A program made the position numbers and the translations under genes. Under the pieces are notes generated by a model. It did not search any database. It was not told where the DNA came from and was given only the letters and a program-made list of their open reading frames with translations. From positions 4,347,658 to 4,411,657 of the forward strand of contig JAUPSS010000004.1 of the NCBI GenBank assembly GCA_040285825.1: a DNA stretch of 64,000 nt, given 5' to 3'. Every line of letters begins with the position of its first letter. The first letter of the stretch is position 1. Shown one piece after another: positions 31,161 to 40,446 of this stretch. Origin of the DNA: Eukaryota sp. TZLM1-RC. Taxonomy: Eukaryota > Metamonada: BaSk clade.

Positions 31161-31998
31161 AATTTTCCAAAATGGAATTTCTAATAATTGTCCAATAAAT
31201 GGAATACCCTGTGGGCAAGTATAGAATCATGAAAACTGTGGTAATCACCTGACTGATATTCCCAAACTTTTGATGAGAACACCCGAAAATGTCTTGAAAA
31301 TCGCTTTCAAAATCTGAAGACCCTATAATTTGACAAATTCCGAATATTATAACAAGAAATGTGAAAAGAATGGTGAAATTAAGCAAAGATGAAACTCTAT
31401 CTGGGTTGTGCAACGGAGTCTTAATGAAGCGATCTGCATCAATGTACAGATTTCCATCAAATAGTGGTGCCAATGTTGATTCAATTTCATGATAGAACAA
31501 ACTACAATGGTCATTGTCACCACATACCGCATAAGAGACGATAGCTTTAGTGTCAGTAGAATTCAGACACATGAGACGATACTTGTCTGTTGAAGGAGGA
31601 ATCTCTTCTATTGGAATGACATTCTCTCCAGCCCAAATGTGATCCAGGACATATTCCACAGTGTTGGTTCTACTATACCCATTACGATATTCAACTGTGG
31701 TGTTGGTGATGACAATAGATCCTTGAGGAAACAAATTGAGAAAGAAGCGTACATTGGATTGAAATGTACCTGGAAGTCGAACAGTATTCAACATCACAAA
31801 CCATGTTTCTCCAAGTGAAACATTTCTGGGATTAATTGACCGTAATCGACTCAGCTCACCGTCCCGACAAGCAGCAAGCCGGATGACACTCTCAAACTCA
31901 GGTGGTTCTTCAGCAGTGTGAAATTGAAGGACAATTGCCGTCATCAAGATGTAGAAAACTGAAAGAATGATAGGAGGTGAATATTTCCAAGGAGACAT
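31159..31998 (-). CDS. multi-pass membrane protein, unknown
   Basis: 279 aa, ATG at 31998. An N-terminal hydrophobic segment (residues ~8-26) is a signal sequence or anchor. It is followed by a ~180-residue extracytoplasmic domain with several N-glycosylation sequons (NVS, NTT, NST) and Cys residues. Two membrane segments follow at about 208-228 and 247-270, ending RNSILEN. No family recognised. It is head-to-head with the RING-pseudokinase gene, separated by 47 bp. A LINE copy abuts its stop codon, so the C-terminus may have been cut short by the insertion. Confidence 0.65.
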   Translation of the reverse strand: MSPWKYSPPIILSVFYILMTAIVLQFHTAEEPPEFESVIRLAACRDGELSRLRSINPRNVSLGETWFVMLNTVRLPGTFQSNVRFFLNLFPQGSIVITNTTVEYRNGYSRTNTVEYVLDHIWAGENVIPIEEIPPSTDKYRLMCLNSTDTKAIVSYAVCGDNDHCSLFYHEIESTLAPLFDGNLYIDADRFIKTPLHNPDRVSSLLNFTILFTFLVIIFGICQIIGSSDFESDFQDIFGCSHQKFGNISQVITTVFMILYLPTGYSIYWTIIRNSILEN

Positions 31999-32045
31999 AG
32001 GAGGTGATCAATGACACGATCAAGTTTTCCAGACGATTATACTAG
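31999..32045. promoter_or_regulatory. 47-bp bidirectional promoter interval
   Basis: This is the only DNA between two divergent start codons. It must contain both 5' ends, or the promoters lie within the opposing genes. It contains tgatcaatgacacgatca, a near-palindrome. Confidence 0.5.
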
Positions 32046-33286
32046 ATGTCACCTGTAACTGAATGTCACATCTGTAAACATAACTTCAATCAAACGAGCT
32101 GCAAGCCAGTAATTTGCTGTATTGAAGGGCATGGACTGTGCTTAACATGTTATCGGAAGTGTGAGAAGTGTCCAATATGCCGCAGTCCCAAACTGCCTGC
32201 CCCAATTCTGAATAGAGAGCTCATGACCATCTTGCAAGAGGGAAGTACCGAAGAATGCAAAAAGGACAAGCAAGAGGGACCAAGCGGGCTTGTTATCGAT
32301 AGAGAAAACCCAATATCGGATAGTCCAATAGCACAAGTCTATCGATGTACCATTGAAGAAGCATCAAAGGTCCTCAAAGTTCTCACTTACGGTGAAGACA
32401 AATACTCTCGATGGGATTGGTATGAAGAACATATTGTGAAGAGAACTCGCCACCATCCTAACATTCTACAGCATTTTGGCCACATACCCTTGGACCGTGA
32501 GAAGGACACCATTGCTTTGATACTAGAAGAAGGGGATGAATCACTCTCAAGTAAAACGCCGATGTTGTTGAACGAATACTCTTTTCAGATAGTGGAAAAC
32601 ATTGCATACGCTTTGTTGTATATGAAAGAGTTCAACGTCTACCATGGGTATGTTTTTTCGTTGCTAACTGTAGAAATCTTTGTTACGAAAACCTGTTACT
32701 GAAGAACGGTACTGTTAAAGTGGCTGACTTTGGCATGACAAAGCTGCAAAATCGCCAGGTCACTTCCCTCAATATCTTCAATGCACCAGAAGTTGTAACG
32801 GACCAAAAGTATGGATTCGAAGCAGATGTATTCGCACTTGGTATACTCATGTACGAGGCATTCACTAACAACAAAGCTTACAATGACGACCGCTCCCTGC
32901 AGTTAAAAGCTGTGTTATCGAAAGAACGACTAAACGTAAACCCAGCTTTGCCTGCAATAGTATATAACTTGATTACCGACTGCTTACAACATGATCCTAA
33001 AAAACGTCCTACACTTGAAGCTGTCATTGAAACTCTTGGTCCTATAGAAGAACAATTGGACGAACTTACTGACAGAGTCCAATTGGCATCAATGAAGCAC
33101 AATGATGTTGTGATTACTCTAACATCAGATGATGATCATGTCTGTCCAGATAAGCACAATTCAGTTCATGAAACAAAACATCACATGTTGAAAAGGGTTG
33201 TTAAGTTGTCTCCACACTCGATTTTTGTACTGGTTTCTTGCCTGGTCATGTTTGTATCCCTAGTATTACCGTTCCTCGTAAACTAG
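32046..33286 (+). CDS. RING finger - pseudokinase - C-terminal TM protein
   Basis: 404 aa in two exons (32046-32647 and 32674-33286). Residues ~7-45 form a RING-type Cys/His finger (CHIC...GHGLCLTC...CPIC), suggesting ubiquitin-ligase activity. Residues ~80-345 are a protein-kinase-like fold. Splicing gives the catalytic-loop sequence HGNLCYENLLL, where HRD is replaced by HGN so the catalytic Asp is missing. The metal-binding ADFG and the APE equivalent (APEV) are kept, as is D-V-x-A-L-G in lobe C. This pattern recalls the pseudokinase domains of JAKs. The last ~20 residues (IFVLVSCLVMFVSLVLPFLV) are a tail-anchor-type membrane segment. I infer a membrane-tethered signalling ligase with a nucleotide-binding pseudokinase. 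No exact family known to me. Confidence 0.85.
32648..32673 (+). other. 26-nt intron in RING-pseudokinase gene
   Basis: Donor GTATGT, branch-like GCTAAC, acceptor CTGTAG. Removal fuses YHG to NLCYEN in frame and the total exon length divides by three. Confidence 0.88.
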
Positions 33287-33439
33287 AACAATCAAATGTT
33301 GAGTAAACTTGAACTGAAGAAATTAAAACCAATTAAAAACTGTTGATGTTCGAAATTACACAAAAAGTGTCTTTTTGAAACCAAACAGTTAATGTCGTTT
33401 AATCGACATTAAAGGTTATCGACTGTCTGATAAAGGATA

Positions 33440-33560
33440 CTACTACACTAGTCCCACGGCATGGACTGCTACACTGTCAAAACAGTGAATGTGGCGTCTA
33501 TTGGGATGTTAATAGTGCTCTAAACACTTACATGATTACGTACTCTCATATTCACGATAA
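33440..33560 (+). pseudogene. Fanzor zinc-ribbon scrap, copy c
   Basis: Encodes LVPRHGLLHCQNSEC then VYWDVNSAL, the same lineage as copy e at 40278 (CQNSECGVYWDRDVNSA) but missing two residues of the RuvC-III core and frameshifted after it. Nothing else is recognisable in 33290-33710. Confidence 0.75.
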
Positions 33561-33711
33561 TTGTAGACCAGTGGTACAACCAAGTGGAAAGTGAAAATGT
33601 TTCATGCTCACTTTCATTGAAAAGAAAGCTAAAAGCAGCATAGATAGAAACTTGAGATATATTTGAGTTAGATATCGATATCCATTCAAGATATCTACTA
33701 ACCTTTGGTAC

Positions 33712-34611
33712 ATGTGGAAAACTCTCGCATCTTCATTTCCAAAAATGTCAGTTTTAGAAGAACCATTTACATTTCCAAAGTACTTCTTGGAGAATTACTT
33801 GGAGCAGCGTATTGCCATTCCCCCAGTCAATAAAATATCCCTAGTCATCATCACAAGAACGTCTACCGATGAGCTTCGAGAAGCTGAGAAGTGGAAAACA
33901 CATTGGGTAGAACAGGAATTTCGCGATCCAAATCTCTTAAACCACATTCATATTAAGGTCTATGAAGGATTCTTCAAGTCCCTGCAAAAGCATGTTAAAG
34001 CCAAAACAGACAAAAGGGACTTGACTGAATCAGAAAAGGCTAGAACAGTTGGGGTTAGTGGTTCCAATGCAGAAAAAATGGTATCAGAATTGAAATTACC
34101 AAAGGATCAATGTATTGAAGCATTCCTCGTTGATGTAGATGGAACATGTATCTCTCATTTTAGCGGTGCCCCAAACACAACATCACTTCAAAAGCTTTCG
34201 TCATTGACCGAAGCACTCAAACAAGAGCGTCCACTGCATTTTGGAGAGTCTTCTAGACACACAGAGCCGCTATATCAAACTGACCGGATTCCTGTTCTTG
34301 GTGTTGAAACTAAGCCTCCATATAGTCTCACTGAAATGTCCGGTCCTAAATTTTCTGCTGAAGATCTCTCAAAAGCAACCACCCAGAAAAAACCTTATTG
34401 CAGCAGTGCGGCACAAAAGATAGAGACCTCGCAAGCGATGGAAAAGAGATCCATGCTTGAGTTGTCCATTGACAAGACCAATCAACCTGTAGGTATGGCT
34501 AGATCAGTTGAAGCCAGAGAGTCTAGCGTAGAATTCCCCGAGAAAGAGGTGTTGGCCTGTGGGGGTATTGTTCATTATCTCAATGAATTTGAAGCTGGAA
34601 TTGGCATCTAA
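33712..34611 (+). CDS. hypothetical protein, source of a duplicated 3' end
   Basis: 299 aa, ATG at 33712 (a second Met 12 codons later is possible). The N-terminal half has alternating hydrophobic strands (NKISLVIITRTS, HIHIKVYEGFFKSL, CIEAFLVDVDG), suggesting an alpha/beta domain of about 150 residues. The C-terminal half is Ser/Glu-rich and probably disordered, ending FEAGIGI. No signal peptide or membrane segment. I do not recognise the family. Its last 57 codons recur at 21207-21377. AATAAA follows the stop directly. Confidence 0.6.
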   Translation: MWKTLASSFPKMSVLEEPFTFPKYFLENYLEQRIAIPPVNKISLVIITRTSTDELREAEKWKTHWVEQEFRDPNLLNHIHIKVYEGFFKSLQKHVKAKTDKRDLTESEKARTVGVSGSNAEKMVSELKLPKDQCIEAFLVDVDGTCISHFSGAPNTTSLQKLSSLTEALKQERPLHFGESSRHTEPLYQTDRIPVLGVETKPPYSLTEMSGPKFSAEDLSKATTQKKPYCSSAAQKIETSQAMEKRSMLELSIDKTNQPVGMARSVEARESSVEFPEKEVLACGGIVHYLNEFEAGIGI

Positions 34612-34714
34612 ATAAATAAATCACCTTGTAAGAACACTATAGAGCTGTATTTGATTCAGCAAAGGTCAATTGTAGCTATTGGTATCAATTGATTTAAACA
34701 TTCAAAACGGCAAG

Positions 34715-34807
34715 GTGGATAATCGCCACATTGAATGCCCAAATTGTAAAAAAGAGTGCCACAGAGACATTTCTGCAGCCCTGAATCAATTGGAGATATT
34801 GGCATGA
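34715..34807 (+). pseudogene. Fanzor zinc-ribbon scrap, copy d
   Basis: A 30-codon open stretch to a TGA encodes HIECPNCKKECHRDISAALN. This is the second Cys pair of a TnpB/Fanzor zinc ribbon plus the RuvC-III R-D-x-x-A-A core. Nothing of the upstream nuclease survives. Confidence 0.7.
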
Positions 34808-35189
34808 ATTACAGGGTTTACCTCGTGGATTTGTTTTACTAGAGTGAAGAATTCTTACTTGTACTGCATCCTCGACTGAATATGAGCAGATCATGCGGAG
34901 TAGATCATGAGTGCAGAACCTAAATTTTTGGTTAAATGAGGTGTAAATACCATCATATTATGTATTTTGGAGTTAAAACTAGGTGTATTTTCACTAATTG
35001 TGGATGTCTATTCCATAAAAGACAAGTAAATCGGTCCTGGCACAATCGAATTTTTTTTACAATAATATAAATTGTGGGTCAAAAGTGGTTTTAAAGAAGC
35101 AAAACAAGTTCACTAGACAAAAGACCCATGGATTTACCGATAGTTTGTGGTAATTAAGTAAGGAATTTTTGTCATTTGATAATGAAATT

Positions 35190-35557
35190 CTTTAGGCTTG
35201 GTTTTTAATGTTCGTCTTGGCTCGGCCAAGATTGATAATCCCGCTTTCACTAATTTTCTGCTAGATGCACAAAACAGTTCCTCTTTGTGTTTTATTTCTC
35301 AAATGCCTCAAATATATGGTCTGCTTTTAGATAATACCACATTTTCTTATACAATCCGCCTCCGATGTTTCATTTGGCCTGTTAATGTGCCTCATAATTC
35401 GATTTGCCAATGCGGATCAAAAATTTCTCCAAATCATCTGTTTAATGCTAAATTAACGAGTGCGAGTGCGCACAGAATTCGACCAGTCAATCGAACTCGC
35501 TTGGGTGCGATCAATTTTCCATCAAGATTATTTGTCAGCAAACTTATTTCGTAAAGC
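35190..35557 (+). pseudogene. LINE lineage-B fragment
   Basis: A 118-codon open frame with VRLGSAKIDNP, QIYGLLLDN, LRCFIWPVNVPHN and CQCGSK...HLF. It corresponds to the finger region just before the nuclease domain in the LINE at 52480-53097. It is truncated at both ends. Confidence 0.75.
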
Positions 35558-35650
35558 TATATAGAGTTTCAAAAAACAGTTTGTTTAATCATGACCATAA
35601 ATACTACTACAAATTTAACTAATCACAAAATTGTTAGAAATCTCATAATT

Positions 35651-36220
35651 TGGCACCAACCACCATGTGCCACCGCGTGGTCCACATGGTGGTAAAATTG
35701 GACCACATGGTGGTGTATTTTTTAGCCTATAAAATGCTGTTACCTTCTGACATTGTCAAATCATTATGAATAAAACATGTTTATTTTTACAAACTAATAC
35801 TAATCCCACAAAGAACAACGCATTTCAGATCAAATCATTCCTCCTCAATGTCCTCCGAAACATAAAGATTTCTGAAATAACAAGGATCGTATAGGACTTC
35901 TCGTCCAGAGGATAATCTTCTTCTTGGTCCTGCTCGTTGACTGCCTCTGCAACTTCTGCCTCTGCAATTTCCTCCATCTGTTTCATCATTTTCACTATTT
36001 CAGCATTCATCCATATGAATAAAAGTCACATATGGCATGTAGGCGTCCTCTAGAATACTCCACTTCATTATAAGCATTATTAGGGGAAATGTATTCAAAT
36101 ACAGGGTGTTTGCTACCAGGCCATGGTATTTGGAACAAAGAAAGGAGAAAGGAATAATGAAATGAAATTGACCACCAAGAAAACCACCATAGTGGCACCA
36201 ACCACCACGTGGTGATGTCC
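35651..36220. repeat. CCAC/GTGG palindrome cluster
   Basis: The 15-mer tggcaccaaccacca occurs in direct orientation at 35651-35665 and 36193-36207. Near-perfect palindromes occur at 35659-35693 (11-bp arms accaccatgtg/cacatggtggt around a smaller palindrome) and at 36203-36214 (caccacgtggtg). The intervening DNA includes the acidic/DPC motif relic. It may be an internally deleted DNA transposon. Confidence 0.6.
35825..36010 (-). pseudogene. acidic / YDPCYFRNL coding relic
   Basis: The minus strand reads an acidic run (NEQDQEEDYPLDE) and, after a frameshift, YDPCYFRNLYVSEDIEEE to a TGA. It parallels the motif at 12957-13127. Overlapping minus-strand open frames continue to 36326 without recognisable family features. 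Confidence 0.45.
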
Positions 36221-36394
36221 AAACACTGCTTATAAAAATTGAAATTCGGAAAATGGTGCTCTCCTTCATGTCCATTACTAAAAATAGCATCCACAAATAA
36301 CCTATCCTCAGAAAGTTCATCTTCAAGAAGACTTCAATTCATTGTCCTTTTCATATTCATAGTCTCTTTCAACAAGCAAACGCTGAAGCTACTT

Positions 36395-37530
36395 TGACTG
36401 CAAACAGTTGTAGGTTTATCCACAAACCCCTCGTATACCAGATCCATTCGCCGCTCACAACTTAGTGCTCCTCAAATTTGTCTTGTGTTGATTGTTTTTA
36501 TACTTGCAATGTTTCTCCTTGTTGGGTCCCACAACAGACTTCTTTATTCCACAGTTGTTATACCCAGGTCAACGAAACTCGTCCATGGACTGGGGAATGC
36601 CAAATCAGTTCATCTAAGTCACGGAAAAGTGGGTTCTGTCTACAAATGTACAAATATCGCCAACCTCACTTCATCCCCACCGTCTGTCCACTACAACACT
36701 TCACTAGTGAACTAGTCAAGGTTATCTGTTCCTCCTAACAATTACAAATGGTACATGTTTAACCTCAACACTGGTTCCGTTGCCCAAACAGCTGTTCAAA
36801 GCGATTCTCATCTGGGTTTCTATTATCTTCAATCAGAAGAAGTGTTTCACAATTGGGAGGATTACCTTGACTTTGATGGTGGGTTGATGTATTTGCCAAG
36901 GTGATTGCTCCTATTTGGTTCCCGGACATGTTATTCCGGTTTCTAAAGATGGTGATTATTATTTTATTTTTGAAAATATTGGTAGTTCAACTTTCAACCA
37001 TCAGCACTTTGTTATTTCCTTTTTTTCTAAAAGTTCACGACGTCAGTGGTTGTCAGAAAGTTTGCAATTCAATCATGGATTGTACAGTTGAGAGACAATG
37101 AACCGAATCATTCATTTTACAAGGAGATTTGATTGGTGACATGACAATGTATATATTAGTTAAATCTGGTGGATATTCTTTGTTTTTAATTTCACTTTCA
37201 TTATTTTGTGTGGTAATTTTCCTTTTTCTGTTAAATTGGAAGTTCAATTTGTTTACTTTCATCAGAAATCGAGTTGAAAACAATATTGCATTCAAAGATC
37301 AAATTCACAGTAGTACTCAATGAAATTCACCACGTCCCGGTCCACATCAACGGAAAATGGCTCCTCTTCCTCCACATCCTTACAGCCATCCTGTGAATAA
37401 TTTTGAAGCACCATTGTACATTCCACCCGGACAAGTTGTCTATGCCCCTGAACCTTCTGCCCCTGTAGTGATTCCTTTTCTGTTTTACCAGGTTCCCAAT
37501 CTTCTTATCACAGGTGTACAGAGACTCTAA
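36395..37530 (+). pseudogene. broken type I membrane protein gene
   Basis: Three protein-like blocks in the same orientation suggest one gene. The first is a signal-like LIVFILAMFLLVGS with an extracellular region continuing (across an in-frame TAG at 36713) to FHNWEDYLDFDGGLMYLP. The second is VPGHVIPVSKDGDYYFIFEN after a one-base shift near 36899. The third is a strong membrane segment near 37165-37240, and finally a Pro-rich tail (PPHPYSHPVNNFEAPLYIPP) at about 37357-37530. I could not fit tiny introns that explain all breaks and found no clear ATG, so a pseudogene is favoured over an intron-rich gene. Family unknown. Confidence 0.45.
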
Positions 37531-37793
37531 TGTTTATTAGCAGCATTGTTTATGATCACATCTTTGTTTGGGTTTTTATTGAATAAATTTCTATTTTCTT
37601 GTAATTTATAGATAAAATGTGACAAAAGTTTTCGGATCAAAGCGTTTTGGATCGTACCTCCAGCAGGTTTTTCTTAGAGGGCAATGAACGACACAGTTAT
37701 GTGGTCAGACAATTGCTCTTTGAAACAGACTTCATTCGTGCATATTATTATTAATAACACGTATTATTATTTCACACGAATATCTGTCAGTCA

Positions 37794-37952
37794 ATGCAAA
37801 CAGTACGTTCTATACCTTTAATCTATCGGAATTCTTTGCCCGTTGATTGTATGGTTCTAGTCGAAAATTTATCGAGACTATCTAACTTGCTCCATTGTCA
37901 AGCCATGATATTGGTTGAAGATTTCATCAAACTCAGACCAATTCACCTTTAA
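37794..37952 (+). CDS. possible 52-aa protein
   Basis: A short ATG-to-TAA frame with amphipathic helical content (VDCMVLVENLSRLSNLL). It is too short to assign and may be chance. The rest of 37531-38150 is AT-rich with nothing recognised. Confidence 0.25.
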   Translation: MQTVRSIPLIYRNSLPVDCMVLVENLSRLSNLLHCQAMILVEDFIKLRPIHL

Positions 37953-38150
37953 GGACCAGATCAATTTTACACCACAGAACATTTGTACTATTAACTCCCC
38001 AAAGAATGTAGTAAATTATGAGGCTGTTTGAATAATCTTTAGATATATGTTGTTTATTTAATTGTTGTGTTTTTATTTTTTATTTAGATTTAGAATAAAA
38101 AGGATCAGGGAAATTGAAGACATCAACACAACTTTCTATTCACTTCCAGT

Positions 38151-40112
38151 ATGCCACTTCTTGGCTTACAGGATCTTATCGATGAGACTAAAGAGTCAGA
38201 CACTGAAAAGACTATCACTCGCAAAGGAGTAACTTTTGTTGAACATCCCGAGGTCAAATACTTTGAAACACATGTTTACACTGATGATGATGGGTCCGAT
38301 GAACCTATGGACTACACAACAATCGTTTCTCCTTCTACTGCATCCTCGTCTCTTACTCTTACCCCTCCTTCTGATAGGTCTTCGGATAATGATTCTGACA
38401 CTTCTATGGATGAAACAGTCATTCCTGGACCCCCGTTATCCAATGTTTCATTCACTGCAGGGCTTTCTGACACCGACGACACCGATGTCTCCATGGACTT
38501 TACCACAATTGCAGCTCCTACCAAACCCTCTCCTCTAGGTCTTTCCTCTTCTCCACCCTCTGATCCTACAATCATGCTGAAGAAGGCAGGGGTGTTCTCC
38601 CCTGATCACACGTCATCAGCTCAAAGTATGACATCCTCTGGTCAAAATATACCGTCAACAGCTTCCCCGTCAGTCACCAGGAACATTGCTTCTCCCTTCT
38701 TTAGTACTATTGATTCCAAACTTGACAATGCTTTGTTTCAGTTCTCAGCACTTTCTTCACCTTCCACTCCAGATATCACGTCATCAGCTCAAAATGCCAC
38801 GTCACCACGTACTCCTGATTTGCAAAATGAAGCAATGACCCCCTCCAAGCTGCGAAATTCTATTTCCAGGTTGACGCCAAGGCCAAGAAGAGCAATGAGT
38901 GTTGACGATTTCATGGTGGAAGTTGCTGTTTTCGATGAGGGTCGGATTAGGGAGAAGGTCAGAAATATGTTAACTGTATCACGACATCATGAAGGCGTTT
39001 TGACCTTTACTTCTGAGCTTGTAGGAAGCTTGGAAAGGCCTTTTTCCGCTGAATTATTGGAGTATTTGTCAACCAAGTGTGTTTCTTTGGATGCAGTTGT
39101 TCAAAAAGTTAAAAATTTTGTTGCTGATCCCTTCCTTGGGTCGGAGAGCTCCATTTTGCAACAAGCTGAGATCAATAGGGATCATATGAAAGAAAAGTAC
39201 AAAAATTTCGACACGTCTTGCTTTTTGACAACACTTTCTTCTGGATTTTCGGAAGAATATCAAGCAAATCTTTCAAAAAGAATTGGGGTTATAAACTGCA
39301 AAGTCCAAGACGTTCAACAGGATTCTCAAAGACTTTCTGATTGGGTGTCGAGAGTCCAATCAATCAAGGAAAAGATTACTTTCCTAAAAGAGAAAGTGAC
39401 TGCTTACATGTCTGCTTCAGCCACTGACTCTGGAAGAGCTCATAATAACGACAATTCTGATAGTGTCAACGACAGTGGTTTATTAGTTCAGGAAAAGGAA
39501 GATTTGAGATCAAAGATAGAACACTTCACCAAAATTTCAGCTAGTCTTGATACGTCAACTCAATTTTGTGTTAATTTCTTAAAAATTCTTCCGTTTAATT
39601 GGCCATTATTAATTCAAATCCTAAATAACGATGCTCTAATTGATGAACATCACTTTTCACTAGTGAAAAAAGACAAAATTTTGCCATCGACTGTAGACCC
39701 CTTGTTATTGAGCTCTTTTAACCCTATTTTTGACCATGTTTCGTGGTTACAGTCCAATTCGTTTTCTTCATCTTTACAACCAATTTTCAAGATCTACTCT
39801 TTACCTCTGAGGTATTGGCTGTTCTCTCAAATTGTAGATGAATTATCTTTTGTTTATTATAAATTCTTAACAACTATCAATAGGGAAAAAGACCATTTGA
39901 TTTTAAGAATTAAATTTAAAACCAAGTGTCCAAGAAGTTTGTTTTTTGTCAATATTAAATTATTTAGTGAATACCCATTTGAGCCACCGGAATTTCGTTT
40001 AGAATCAGGAGTAGGTGAACTACCCGACATGACCAAAATTTTGGATACCTCTAACCATGAGCTGTTCTCTATAAAACAGAGGTTGGAACATTTGAAATTT
40101 AATTTAAGTTAA
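38151..40112 (+). CDS. KNL1: KNL1/Spc105-like kinetochore scaffold
   Basis: 653 aa, single exon. Features match the kinetochore scaffold KNL1/Spc7/Spc105. There is a PP1-docking-type motif KGVTF at residues 25-29 and three MELT-like repeats within acidic, Ser/Thr-rich sequence: MDYTTI (53-58), MDETVI (86-91) and MDFTTI (115-120). A Ser/Pro-rich disordered stretch follows to ~235, then a coiled-coil region (~250-470). The C-terminal RWD-like part ends with the YPFEPPEFRLESG strand-turn typical of RWD folds. In known members, phosphorylated MELT repeats recruit Bub3-Bub1 for the spindle checkpoint, and the C-terminus binds the Mis12 complex. It has fewer repeats than animal KNL1. The assignment rests on motif order, since the family is poorly conserved. 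Confidence 0.8.
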   Translation: MPLLGLQDLIDETKESDTEKTITRKGVTFVEHPEVKYFETHVYTDDDGSDEPMDYTTIVSPSTASSSLTLTPPSDRSSDNDSDTSMDETVIPGPPLSNVSFTAGLSDTDDTDVSMDFTTIAAPTKPSPLGLSSSPPSDPTIMLKKAGVFSPDHTSSAQSMTSSGQNIPSTASPSVTRNIASPFFSTIDSKLDNALFQFSALSSPSTPDITSSAQNATSPRTPDLQNEAMTPSKLRNSISRLTPRPRRAMSVDDFMVEVAVFDEGRIREKVRNMLTVSRHHEGVLTFTSELVGSLERPFSAELLEYLSTKCVSLDAVVQKVKNFVADPFLGSESSILQQAEINRDHMKEKYKNFDTSCFLTTLSSGFSEEYQANLSKRIGVINCKVQDVQQDSQRLSDWVSRVQSIKEKITFLKEKVTAYMSASATDSGRAHNNDNSDSVNDSGLLVQEKEDLRSKIEHFTKISASLDTSTQFCVNFLKILPFNWPLLIQILNNDALIDEHHFSLVKKDKILPSTVDPLLLSSFNPIFDHVSWLQSNSFSSSLQPIFKIYSLPLRYWLFSQIVDELSFVYYKFLTTINREKDHLILRIKFKTKCPRSLFFVNIKLFSEYPFEPPEFRLESGVGELPDMTKILDTSNHELFSIKQRLEHLKFNLS

Positions 40113-40277
40113 AATTTGTTTTTAGTGTATTTTTTGTTCATTTATTTTTGTTGTATATTATTGGGCAACTCCAAAAATTGAGTCTATCCATGCTAATAAA
40201 TCTTAATACTAATACTCTCAACATTCTTTCCCACACTCACACTCATTGATCGTTGCAGTACCACTGGTCTACAATTA

Positions 40278-40436
40278 TCAAGAATATGAGAGTACGTAAT
40301 CATGTAAGTGTCTAGACTCTAGAGCACTGTTAACATCCCTATCCCAATAGACACCACATTCACTGTTTTGACAAAACAAAATTCCATGGCATGGGACTAG
40401 TTTGACATCGTTTTTTATTCTTTTATTCCAATTTTG
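40278..40436 (-). pseudogene. Fanzor zinc-ribbon relic, copy e, split by a LINE
   Basis: The minus-strand frame encodes QNWNKRIKNDVKLVPCHGIL then CQNSECGVYWDRDVNSA, the Fanzor/TnpB second Cys pair and RuvC-III core. The frame continues upstream on the far side of the LINE insertion (41359-41383, reading IQEL) once one copy of the 10-bp target duplication is removed, showing the LINE landed inside it. Confidence 0.8.
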
Positions 40437-40446
40437 TTGAAGTTCT

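Larger units (their letters stand above)
34412..35582 (+). repeat. duplicated segment, copy 2 (source)
   Basis: 1171 bp matching 21182-29256 without the retrotransposon. It contains the true 3' end of the 33712 gene, a Fanzor scrap and a LINE-B fragment, and keeps the uninterrupted target of the LTR element. Confidence 0.93.

Noticed and set aside
31159-31998. Assigning the membrane protein to a known channel or receptor family
   Set aside because: Topology alone does not identify a family; no signature motif was recognised.
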